26,013 nt of DNA, taken from NCBI GenBank assembly GCA_004380135.1, contig QXCR01000268.1, forward strand, positions 1-26,013, given 5' to 3'. The position numbers were made by a program, and so were the translations under genes. Every line of letters starts with the position of its first letter. Positions within the stretch are counted from its first letter, which is position 1. Positions 17,776 through 26,013 of this stretch are shown piece by piece. Source of the DNA: Stemphylium vesicarium. Lineage: Eukaryota; Ascomycota; Dothideomycetes; Pleosporales; Pleosporaceae. The notes beneath the pieces were generated by a model that saw nothing but the letters and a program-made list of their open reading frames with translations, was not told the origin of the DNA and did no database searches.

Positions 17776-18102
17776 ATGACGTTGGCTTATTACATGTTCT
17801 GCATCGATCTCTTCTTGTACAAGTGTACGATTGGGGAGTGCTCCAATCACAGATGTTACCCAGGTTGCTGTGCCGTATCGGCATCGCATCCTACGTAAGC
17901 TATTAATACACACTATTTTCCCGTCTTGGTATCTTGTAGTTTATCTGTATGCTTTGCTACTTTATCAGACCAAACTTGTGATGGAACCTGCAGTGTGGCT
18001 AGCCGAAAGGGCGCATATATCTATTTTAGTATCAAACAATACAGATCTATTGCGAAGTCACTAGAATCCAGATTGCCCGGACGTAATCATAGCGCTAGAT
18101 AG
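17776..18102 (+). pseudogene. Cys-rich gene-like segment, copy 2 of a diverged duplicate
   Basis: Homologous to copy 1 at 14705-15033. The + frame from ATG 17776 reads MTLAYYMFCIDLFLYKC, then TIGECSNHRCYPGCC, and reaches HPT. There is a good donor at 17895 (GTAAGC). The acceptor CAG at 17992-17994 restores the frame into VASRKG and the segment ends at a stop at 18102. The conserved intron position and phase in both copies supports coding origin on the + strand. The hydrophobic start could be a weak signal peptide. Several cysteines of copy 1's second exon are lost here. Unknown family; either a short divergent gene or a relic. Confidence 0.42.
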
Positions 18103-18547
18103 AGATAATGTGTCGTCAGATTATACGAGAGTGGCGGTGAGATGACAGCAAAGGCGCCCTTAGTAAAACTTGATCTAGTGCCAGGGAACCATGGAGTCAG
18201 GAGGAGCCCGAAGCCACTCACCTCGACGAGATAGACGCGCTAGTTAAGGCGGAAGGGCGGATCTATAAACGTTTTTAATGCTGTTATATTTACCTCTACT
18301 ACTATCCGGCGCATACTGCAAGTGGCGGGGCAATCTCTCCTTACTCAGCTCGACATGATTGGTCGCATACCCAGTTCTATCCTGCTTGCACCCTAGATCC
18401 CAGGCTTTGCCTAGGTCAGCCAATCACTCCCTTATTCTGACCACCGTAAACGCCTTTAAATCTCTATCACTCACCACGTCCCAATGTTCTTATATTATTG
18501 ACATATACCTCGAATAGCTGCAACTACAATATATTACACCAGTCACC
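18103..18547 (+). promoter_or_regulatory. Upstream region of the casein kinase gene with CCAAT-type boxes
   Basis: No gene seen. A CCAAT box (GCCAATCAC at about 18419-18427) and an inverse one (GATTGGTCG at about 18357-18365) lie 120-190 bp upstream of the start codon, and an AT-rich stretch follows (near 18489-18540). These are common elements of fungal promoters, but their use here is inference. Confidence 0.35.
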
Positions 18548-20195
18548 ATGACGAATGCCACAACCTTTTCTAACATCGTCGGCGTCCGCTACGGCGTCGG
18601 AAAGCAGATTGGTGAGGGCTCCTTTGGCATGGTCTTCGAGGGCACCAACCTGCTCAACCAGCAGCAGGTTGCCATTAAATTCGAGCCACACAAGAGTAAG
18701 GCTCCGCAACTGCGCAATGAGTATTGCTCCTACAGAGCTCTCGTAGACTGTCGTAAGTTCTCTCTCCCTCTGCCTCATCTTCTGTCCTGGTTTCGTCAAT
18801 TCCAGCGAGGGAAAGCACTATCTGTATGTGGAACGCTGCCTCGGCATACGTATGCACGCACCATAACACATAGCACACATACTCTCACTGAAACACATTG
18901 AGTGCCAATATTAGCTATTTGATGGCATTGCCGCTATCTTGCCGGATATGGCTGCTGCCGATCGAGCTGCCCCTTAAACACCTCATCAACTCGACTGACA
19001 CGATGCAGCCGGAATTCCCAAAGTTTATTACTTTGGCCGAGAGGGCATGTACAACATACTGGTCATCGACTTGCTTGGACCTAATCTAGGGGACCTGTTC
19101 GACCATTGCAACAGGACTTTCACAATCAAAACTGTTGTGATGATTGGCAAGCAGATGGTATGTATATCCAGCCATTTCTCAATCTTCCAAGACTAAGTTG
19201 GGCGTAGTTGTCGAGAATTCAGACCATCCACGAGAAGAATCTCATCCACCGCGACATCAAGCCTGAGAACTTCCTCTTTGGTCGGCAAGGATCTATCAAC
19301 GCCAACACAATTTATCTTGTGGATTTTGGTATGGCTAAGCATTACCTCAATCCCAAGACGAAGCAACACATTTCTTACGGGGAACGCAAGTCCCTCACCG
19401 GTACGGCTCGTTACATGAGTATCAAAACCCATTTCGGCTGCGTACAGTCTCGCAGAGATGACCTAGAAGCTCTGGGTTATGTCCTTATGTACTTCCTCCG
19501 AGGCAGTCTTCCATGGCAAGGTCTCAAGACTACTACAAACGAGCAGAGGTACGACAAGATCGGTAAAACTAAGTTAACAACTACTGTAGAAAACCTTGGC
19601 AGCGGCTTTCCTAGTAAGTCTACGTGTCTTCGTTTCTGCCAAACAAGGGTAACAAATGACAGGAGAGTTCACCAAGTACCTCATCTACGTCCGTGACTTA
19701 GGCTTCGAGGATACACCTGACTACGATTACCTGCGCGGACTCCTCACTCAAGCGCTCAAAAGTGTTGGCGAAGTTGAGGACAGCGAATACGATTGGATGA
19801 CGCAGAACGAAAGAATGTGTTGGAAAGTCACGGGGATAAACACTTGGGCCGCTCCACAATTTTACCACTCCAACGTCCGCCAGCACTCCTCTACCGCCGT
19901 CGTCCTTCACGACCAACCCAGTAACAGCCATCAGTCCATAGAATACCGCCGCTTGATCGATCCCGTTCACAATCCTAAACAAACACGATTTGTACCCAGC
20001 ATAAGCCAGGATAAAGCGGCGTCGTCTCAGGCTCAATTTCAGCGCAACCAAACGAACCTGGACCAAACCCAGTGGCGCGCGACCTCTTCACAGAGTCCAG
20101 ATTCCCAGCAATTACGACGGCAACGGGAGCCTCTGGCGGAGGACTTCATACAAAAGCTCTCCAAGATACTTTGCTGCAGCGGGAGTCGCAGATAG
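18548..20195 (+). CDS. Casein kinase 1 (Yck/Cki1-like paralogue), 430 aa, four exons
   Basis: Serine/threonine kinase of the CK1 family. Exons are 18548-18752, 19009-19157, 19208-19613 and 19663-20195, with introns 18753-19008 (256 nt), 19158-19207 and 19614-19662; all are GT-AG and the frame closes. Catalytic features are intact: IGEGSFGMVF (21-30), VAIK (K44), HRDIKPENF (132-140; most CK1 have YRDIKPDNF), VDFGMAK (156-162), and the CK1-specific ERKSLTGTARYMS in place of APE. The substitution SIKTHFG for the usual SINTHLG and other changes mark it as divergent. The tail is polar, Gln/Ser-rich, and ends KILCCSGSRR. The paired cysteines resemble the palmitoylated C-termini of yeast Yck1/Yck2, implying plasma-membrane attachment. 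The unusually long first intron may include an unrecognised exon. Confidence 0.88.
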
Positions 20196-21180
20196 CGGGT
20201 TTACTGCCCCGTCTGCTTTCTTGGATACTTCCTTTCCTTACGCAACCTGTTCATCGAGTAAAGTTCAAAGCTACGCCTCTTTGTAGTAACGACGTCGACA
20301 CGTAACAACATGAATTCTAATCTAGATTATTTGAGCTCACAATATGCACTGCACTCTGAAATTCCTTTTATCTAAGTTGTTATCATTTTAACATTCGATA
20401 TACTTAGGAAGCAAGGTCCTAGATAAGTGACTGCCCACGTATCGTTACAATGATCTCAGTGCTTTTATCAGCTCGTCCATCCTCGCCAGCATCCCTTGGT
20501 GCATCTGCTCCGCTCTTCCGTGCCTCTTCTGGTAGCTTAGTGTACACGCTAGGGAACTCATTAGCTCGGGCTTTTGTGATTAGAAAACCGTATATAGTGG
20601 TTACAGCTGCGGGGGATCACGTGGATAGATTTATCGTTGTGGCATAGAGTGTAGTGGGGTGGACCCACTTTGTTGTGCCGGTCTATGTCACGTGCTACCA
20701 CCTCTGTCACGCGATTCGGGTACGAATGCAATCGTAACATGATTTCCCTTAGGGATACTATAGGTTCATGTTCAACCGTTGGTTGGGTCTAATAGGGAGT
20801 CCCGCGAGTCCGACGGATCGCAACAACCTGGTCGGGGCCCCAGCGCCATCTCTCTCTCAGAGCAGGCCTAACCGGATGGAGGCACAGCGTTTTCATAAAG
20901 AAGTGGGGCTACGGGGCCCGATTTGGCTCAGCATAGCACCACTCGGGATCAAGTCAGCAGGTGGCAATTCCCCCTTAGCTGAGCAAGGCCTGACACACAG
21001 GAGAACTCGAGCAGTGTCCCCCCTCCCTCTTTATGCTGATAGCGGGTACAGCGACCGGCCACGAATGACAATGCCATACCGCGAGAAGCTTTGATATAAC
21101 GTTCCATGCTGCATGCTATCTTATCATATACCAACCGTACGTATAGCAAAAGCCGACCTTGAACGCAGTTGTGTATCAAA
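20196..21180. other. Gap between CK1 and the next gene, no gene seen
   Basis: Frames at 20450-20647 and 20768-21094 (+) have ordinary length and no domain, signal peptide or splice support. The block 20770-21060 is GC-rich with some GGGGCCC palindromes. I find no tRNA or rRNA match. Confidence 0.4.
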
Positions 21181-22128
21181 ATGCTCGCTCTCAGGCGACG
21201 ATTCGAACAACACCAAGGGGCTAATGCCCCTTTCGGAAGAAGATACGAGACCCAGAAAAAAATGGCGTGCCTTCGATTCCTTCTTTCAGTTCAGCCAATT
21301 CGAGAAGCTGTATTGTGGTACATCTCAGCCTACGACGCCGCAAAACTCGATATGCTGCGTTTCCTCCAGCTAACGGCGTGGGAAAAAGAAAAGTACCTGA
21401 AACCGGTCCGGGACCTGGTCTGGAACACAACGGAAGCAGAAGCACTTTCAAGAGAAGGCATGCATCTGGTACTACTAGGTGACTCAGCGTATACTCTCAG
21501 GAAGAGGCTACACCACACAAAACAGTACCAGGTACCGCAAGGAAACAGTAAGCTCAAGGTCTACCTTGTTGGTGCTTTTCCGATCTTATCCAGGCCGCCA
21601 GATGTACTGAAACGTCTTATCAACTTCAGTATCTCAGGGGACCGGAGCGCAATGCGCGCTTTTAGCGACGAATACCAATTGCGCCAAATGCAAGGGTTAA
21701 TGGGATTTGGCGCACGAAAGACGTTCCTGATGGCCTTTGGTGCGCGGATGGCACTATCCGCGGGAGACGTGAGAGGTACTTGGCAGAAAGTTACAAATGT
21801 TCCGGACGGAACGATCGATTTGAAGGTCTATATTCCTACTTTTTGCGACCGGTCGCGCGAGGAGGTGAATATCACGTCACGTGATTTTTTGCATATGTTA
21901 AGGCCAAGTGGGTCATTCCGTTGGCAGTGGGAAAAAACACTTGCTACAACACAATGGGCCTGTACCTTTTACCGGTTATGCATCATTTTGGTGGGGAGAT
22001 CTTCCCTCCCAATCAGTATGTTGACGGAGCAGGAAGGGATGTTGCCAACCGAGACAGCAGTGCATCTGAAGTTCTTGTTGGATATGGGGATATATTCTAG
22101 TCTCCACGCGGCAAAATTTGCCTCTTGA
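21181..22128 (+). CDS. Uncharacterised fungal protein, 315 aa, single exon
   Basis: The frame begins at a non-ATG codon upstream; I take the first ATG, 21181. I do not assign a function. It has a basic N-terminus, then an F-box-like amphipathic stretch (AVLWYISAYDAAKLDMLRFL, about residues 43-62) followed by EKEKYLKPVRDLVWN. The middle has HLVLLGDSAYTLRKRLH and LKVYLVGAFPIL. A later block reads VTNVPDGTIDLKVYIPTFCD. The C-terminal third has a hydrophobic segment (about 263-276). This layout resembles, from memory, a family of hypothetical proteins that is multicopy in Pleosporales. No frameshift is evident. It could be an F-box-related adaptor, but the N-terminal match is weak. Confidence 0.65.
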   Translation: MLALRRRFEQHQGANAPFGRRYETQKKMACLRFLLSVQPIREAVLWYISAYDAAKLDMLRFLQLTAWEKEKYLKPVRDLVWNTTEAEALSREGMHLVLLGDSAYTLRKRLHHTKQYQVPQGNSKLKVYLVGAFPILSRPPDVLKRLINFSISGDRSAMRAFSDEYQLRQMQGLMGFGARKTFLMAFGARMALSAGDVRGTWQKVTNVPDGTIDLKVYIPTFCDRSREEVNITSRDFLHMLRPSGSFRWQWEKTLATTQWACTFYRLCIILVGRSSLPISMLTEQEGMLPTETAVHLKFLLDMGIYSSLHAAKFAS

Positions 22129-22569
22129 TATGAGAGAAGCTAGTACACTCTTTTTCCAATGTCAAACACATTGTGAGAATGAAGAAGTAAGCCAAACGAA
22201 GAAATACGTTGTGATGTAGCGCTAGTTCAGTGGTCATTGTGCCCATCCCAAACGCCAGAACCATGTCGACTATGAGGGCCCTATACGACTAAGTCATTTA
22301 AAATCTGCCCAACGGTTTCGATTATAACCCGGCAGCGCCCAGCTCTCGCGTTTGATTTACGCATGAGCGCTTTGCTGAACGTTGTAAGTGAAGTGCTGAC
22401 GAATGGCCCTAAGCATCAAGAATGTGAAGAATGCAGTTTCTAAGTGTATTTTATTTATGTAAAGTCTATTAGTATCCGGAACTTAGAACGACGCTCTACT
22501 TGCTGACTAAAGCGACCAAGTACTAAGCTCAGCACATCGCGACCACCGAAGTCGGCAGACAAAGAAAAT
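22129..22569. other. Gap between convergent genes
   Basis: This stretch lies between the stop codons of the + gene ending at 22128 and the - gene ending at 22570, so it holds both 3' UTRs and terminators. No gene or repeat seen. Confidence 0.5.
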
Positions 22570-24310
22570 TCAATCGTTGGTACTGACTGCGTTTCCAGAA
22601 CAGGTGCGAGCGTTATGTCCCGTTCTTCTGCAGAGCTTGCAGCGCCTTCCACTCTTCCTGCACGCAACCATCCACTCTTCATCCCCACCTTTTCTTACTT
22701 TCGTCCGTGGGCTGCTGTCCAGGTGGGTATCTAGATCTTCTTGGTCTTGATTTGAAAAGCATTCGCCCCCTTGGAGTAGCTTTCTTTTGCGTGCCGTACA
22801 CCTGGACGCGGCCCTGTCCGATGTCTCCGATTGGACTAGTTCTAATCCCAGCGAACTTCGTAAACGGAAAATGTTTTGTTCGAGCTCATGGATTATCCTG
22901 ATCGCAGAATACGGTAGAGAAACCAGATCATCTCGCATTCCGTCGCTGGATGGACTCGGTCGAGCCCCTGTTCTGATAGCGTTGCTCGTTGAATCGGCGT
23001 ACTTCTCACGGTCCCAGTAGTCCTGTAGCAGCTCTGTGCAACCATCGAGGTTGTCCTCAGGCTCCCATGTCATCTCTCCTTCTGAAAATCCCTGCCATTT
23101 GACACGATAGCGCTTCCGACCTTCATGGTCGTCGTGATCCACGATTTTCTCAACTATGTATCGATCTTCCTCGTTCCTACTAGGTGCTCTTGATCCTTCC
23201 ATGAGGCTATTAGTGACGGTAATGTCATTTAGTAGGGGTTCGCGTCTGGAATCCGTGGACTCAGAAGTAAGGTCCTGGTCTTCTGCTCTGGAAAGTGGGA
23301 TGAATTCATCCGTAGATTGAAGCAGCTCCGGTCTAACCTCTGACTCCGGTGCGTTTCCAACAGAGCCATCCGCATTAGAAGCTGTAAAAACGGTGGAAAC
23401 GGTAGGCTTTTCATTGCAGTCAGGTCGGAATTCCGATACGCACGCGTCTCCGTTCGGTAAAAGTGAGGCTTCGGGTGTGTTTGGGGCTATCCAAGATTCT
23501 AGAAAATCGTCTGGATGGTCTGATTGCAATCCAAGAATTGAGTTCTTTGCCGCAACGATCGAAATAACAGGGGAAGAGCGCAGTCGCTCGCTTTTTCCCA
23601 GTGAGATGCTGGATGCTGCACTGCTGCAGCTTGCAAGGGTTGGCACATCAATGACTGTGTTTTGCGTTAGGCGATATTGAATTGCACTTCTCGACCGCTA
23701 CTTACTATCGCTGTTGGTATCGTATATAGAGGGGGTGGATAGCTCAGTGTCCTGTGGATCCTCCTGCATTGTCCGCAGGTAACCTCCGTCGCTAGGAAAT
23801 TCGCAACTCATGTCCCAATGAGATTGCAGTCTTCCAAAATCATAGTCAATAGATGTCGAGCGGTAGCGCTCAGTAATGGCAACATCTTCCGTGGGGAATG
23901 TCCAGTCGCATCGATCTAGGTCTGGACCGAGGGCAACAGAGCCGCTATGAACGACTGTGTCGGCAAGCTTAAGTTAGTTAGGATTCGACGAATTACAAGA
24001 TGCATCAGCCCAATGTACCTTCGTCGTTGAGAAGAAAGCCCGACTCTGCCGTCGCAAGCAGAGTGGGTGACTCCAAGTTAGAGATGCAAGGTGACTCAGG
24101 AGTTGCCTCTGGAAGAATACTCAAATTCTTGGCCCCTGCAGAATCTTCATGTGTTTCCTCGTCGCTGGACTTGTGCTCAAGTGCCTTTCTCTCCGCTTTT
24201 CGCTTTGTAGTGGTTCGCTTGGGTCTTGTCGATGCTGGAATATAAGGTACGAACTTGGTTTGACGGTACCCATGGGGAGCGGTAGAGAAATTGGCAATAA
24301 AGGAGGACAT
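22570..24310 (-). CDS. Chromodomain protein with C-terminal CCHC zinc knuckle, 541 aa, three exons
   Basis: Predicted nuclear chromatin-binding protein. Minus-strand exons are 24310-24019, 23954-23706 and 23654-22570; introns are 23955-24018 (GTACAT...CAG, with CTAACTAAC box) and 23655-23705 (GTAAGT...CAG, with CTAAC box). The frame is continuous over 1626 nt. The N-terminal ~340 residues are polar and acidic with a basic patch (RPKRTTTKRKAERKA near the start), probably disordered. The chromodomain begins at RYIVEKIVDHDD and includes RYRVKWQGFSEGEMTWEPED with the aromatic-cage residues Y, W, W expected for methyl-lysine binding, followed by LLQDYWDR. Near the C-terminus is a retroviral-type zinc knuckle CKLCRRTGHNARTC (CX2CX4HX4C). 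A chromodomain with a gag-like knuckle is an unusual pair. It could be a host heterochromatin factor or a domesticated retroelement derivative; there are no other Pol domains. Confidence 0.82.
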
Positions 24311-24392
24311 TTTAAACAAGGATCTAGAAGCCTAGCTTTTCCTGTGCTGAACGAAGAAGCCTGATGTTCCGTTGAAGAACTTCTCTTTCCTC

Positions 24393-24398
24393 TATATA
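24393..24398 (-). promoter_or_regulatory. TATA-like box upstream of the chromodomain gene
   Basis: TATATA (read on either strand) lies about 85 bp upstream of the start codon at 24310, at a plausible distance for a promoter element. It is a short word, so support is weak. Confidence 0.3.
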
Positions 24399-25698
24399 CC
24401 ACCGCCAAGGTGGCTAGTTGATATGCGCATGAATTTTGCATAAACAACGCCCCTGGGTTAATAGCGTAGAATGGGAACAGGTTTCATGGCCTGGAGCGTG
24501 ACATGAGAGGAGCTGCAAATGTATTGGTTCGAAGGAGTCATGGGATTCGGTTACGATAATGCTGATGCTTCGTTGCATCTCAATCACCCAATGATTGTAC
24601 TTTCCGACAGCCACCATATTAGGGGGTACGCGTGTCTCGGCTTCGTCAGGATGGAAAACCATGAAGGGGCGGCTGGTTGAGACATGCCAGCCTATCGGCG
24701 CACATAACATGGCTGCTTGCATGAAATGAGGCTGGATCAATCCCGTGGACTTAGTCTGCCTTGTTCCATGTTCCGTGTCATCTCCCCAGACCATGAGTCA
24801 CATTGCCTACTCACAGTGTAAATGATGTCCTTGTTATGCCTTGGACTACCCACTTCCTTCAGCGGGCCTAGTAGAAGGCAGTGTCGAATTTCAGCTTCTG
24901 GCTTAGTGTCTGCAAAAACCAGGTTTCAACCCCTCTAATGGCACTCATAGTGCTGCACGAAGGTCAATATTCATCGGTCCAATCGATCCGACAGCAGGGG
25001 AAAGCTGCAATACGGGGACAGAAAGCGCTGATCTCATAGGCTGTTCGGGACGAGGTGACCGTGAGGTGCTCGAAAGTAGTTTTTGGATTGACAAAAGCGA
25101 GCAGTGTCGAATTTCGCCCAGAGTAGAGAAGAGAAAAACTTGCGTAAGCATGTCGTAACTAGACTTCGACGGGTTGGCAGATCAAATTGCTCGCGAAAGG
25201 ACAAGGACACGCTCTTTGTCACTGAGTGCGACGGTCGGTATCGGAAGCAAAGTCGTGACTTCAGGCCTGAATAGGGGTAAATTTAGTAGGGGCTGATTGG
25301 GCGCATCGATAAGTCTGCGTGTAGATGTGGATGCTGATGTGCGACGATAATGCCTCATAGGAATCTGTTGGGAAGCAGGCAAAGCTGAACCAGGCGATGG
25401 CATCCGGCGCGAAAGGGTGAGATTAGAGAGAGATAGTTGGCGGAGGGGAAAAGATGACGGGGGGCAGTAGCCTTTTATGGTAGGAGGCGAGGTCGGTTTC
25501 CTTTTCGGGAGGTATTACGAAGCCCTGTAAGCCAAGGCTCGGGTTACCCGAATGAGGTGCAACCATTTCCTGATGCAGGTCAGCCATTTCCTGATGCATA
25601 CTTGCCATCTGAAAGATTACTTTTATCTCTATTTTAAACTTCTTTTTTTTTTATCTTTTTTACTTAATTTTTCTTACTTTACTCTCTAATATCTACTT
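24399..25698. other. Gap with weak minus-strand frames
   Basis: No firm gene. A 126-codon minus frame (24794-24414, ATG start) ends about 100 bp upstream of the chromodomain gene and has no recognisable domain. Farther right, minus frames at 25608-25423, 25403-25182 and 25151-24945 follow each other and could be exons of one gene. The first starts MASMHQEMADLHQEM with a short duplicated HQEM motif, but I could not join them by splice sites. A 15-bp word (GCAGTGTCGAATTTC) occurs at about 24878 and 25100. The stretch 25620-25700 is very T-rich. Confidence 0.35.
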
Positions 25699-26013
25699 CT
25701 AACAATACTTCTTACAGAATAGTATAATTCGAATAGCAACAACCATAACGTTGCTAAAATACTCCCCCCAAACTCGCACTCTATGCCGTCTTCCTAGCCA
25801 CTCTGCATACTCTTTCCACTCTCCACCAAACTGCCCACCGTATCCGCACTGCCGAATCATCTGCATCCCCTTCTCCTGCCCTGCCGCTGCCCTCACCAGC
25901 GGCACTACTACGTTCGGCCACTGACACGCTTGCCCTACATCCTCACCCGTCGCGCAGTACTTTTGACTAATCCAGCACCGCCGGCAGCTATGACTCCCGC
26001 CTCTATCCCATAT
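25699..26013 (-). CDS. C-terminal end of a Cys-containing protein, truncated by the window edge
   Basis: A minus frame is open from the window edge to a stop at 25699, 104 codons. It reads HSCRRCWISQKYC, then GEDVGQACQWPNVVVPLVRA and CGYGGQFGGEWKEYAEWLG, and ends in a hydrophobic tail. The C-x2-C...C...C spacing suggests a zinc-binding module. From memory, similar Cys-rich tails with a CQW-type motif follow the helicase part of fungal RecQ-like (telomere-linked) helicases, so this may be the 3' end of such a gene, but the helicase part is outside the window. Only the open frame and the motif are seen; identity is tentative. Confidence 0.45.
   Translation of the reverse strand: MWDRGGSHSCRRCWISQKYCATGEDVGQACQWPNVVVPLVRAAAGQEKGMQMIRQCGYGGQFGGEWKEYAEWLGRRHRVRVWGEYFSNVMVVAIRIILFCKKYC

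Noticed and set aside
1..26013. CRISPR arrays, bacterial operons, rRNA or tRNA genes
   Set aside because: Introns, gene families and retroelement type are fungal. The only short repeats are head-to-tail minisatellites without spacers, and no tRNA or rRNA sequence was recognised.

Overview
The window is nuclear DNA from a filamentous ascomycete, most likely a Dothideomycete and probably Pleosporales. The evidence is short introns (45-140 nt) with fungal splice signals, families typical of fungi (CVNH lectin-like proteins, DUF829/PaxU-like hydrolase, GST-kappa, microsomal P450, Yck-type casein kinase), a Ty1/copia retrotransposon and small TA-flanked inverted-repeat elements. Gene density is low and gaps are long. 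Small secreted proteins, gene relics, minisatellites and mobile DNA are frequent. This looks like an accessory, repeat-rich compartment rather than a core syntenic block.

Layout. 937-1449 (+): a secreted CVNH protein whose full reading needs two introns. 1481-6904: a small palindromic TA-flanked MITE split by a complete copia element (1534-6806, coding on the minus strand). The copia has two identical 132-bp LTRs, a 5-bp target duplication, a half-tRNA-iMet primer site and one uninterrupted 1589-codon gag-pol frame. 6905-7300: AT-rich DNA that looks RIP-mutated. 7635-7801: a 10/11-bp minisatellite. 8330-8635 (-): a coding-like relic. 8960-9792 (+): GST-kappa with an aberrant C-terminus. 10666-12400 (-): a complete 509-aa cytochrome P450 in four exons, one junction of which needs a GC-AG intron. 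13381-13480: an 18-bp tandem repeat. 13693-14122 (+): a six-cysteine secreted protein. 14670-15114 and 17776-18102 (+): two diverged copies of an undescribed cysteine-rich gene sharing an intron position. 15627-16676 (+): a DUF829/TMEM53-like alpha/beta hydrolase. 16717-16978: a second TA-flanked MITE. 18548-20195 (+): a casein kinase 1 with a C-terminal Cys-Cys. 21181-22128 (+): an unknown 315-aa protein. 22570-24310 (-): a 541-aa chromodomain plus CCHC zinc-knuckle protein in three exons. 25699-26013 (-): the C-terminal tail of a Cys-containing protein that runs off the window.

How the genes relate. I see no operon-like pathway. P450, GST-kappa and the PaxU-like hydrolase are all families that occur in secondary metabolism, but there is no backbone synthase, so a cluster is not supported. 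The coherent themes are secreted small proteins (CVNH, six-Cys protein, duplicated Cys-rich pair) and layered transposition: a MITE inserted just behind the CVNH gene, then a recent copia inserted in the MITE. Exon coordinates below come from reading splice signals and protein continuity by eye. They are predictions, not transcript evidence.
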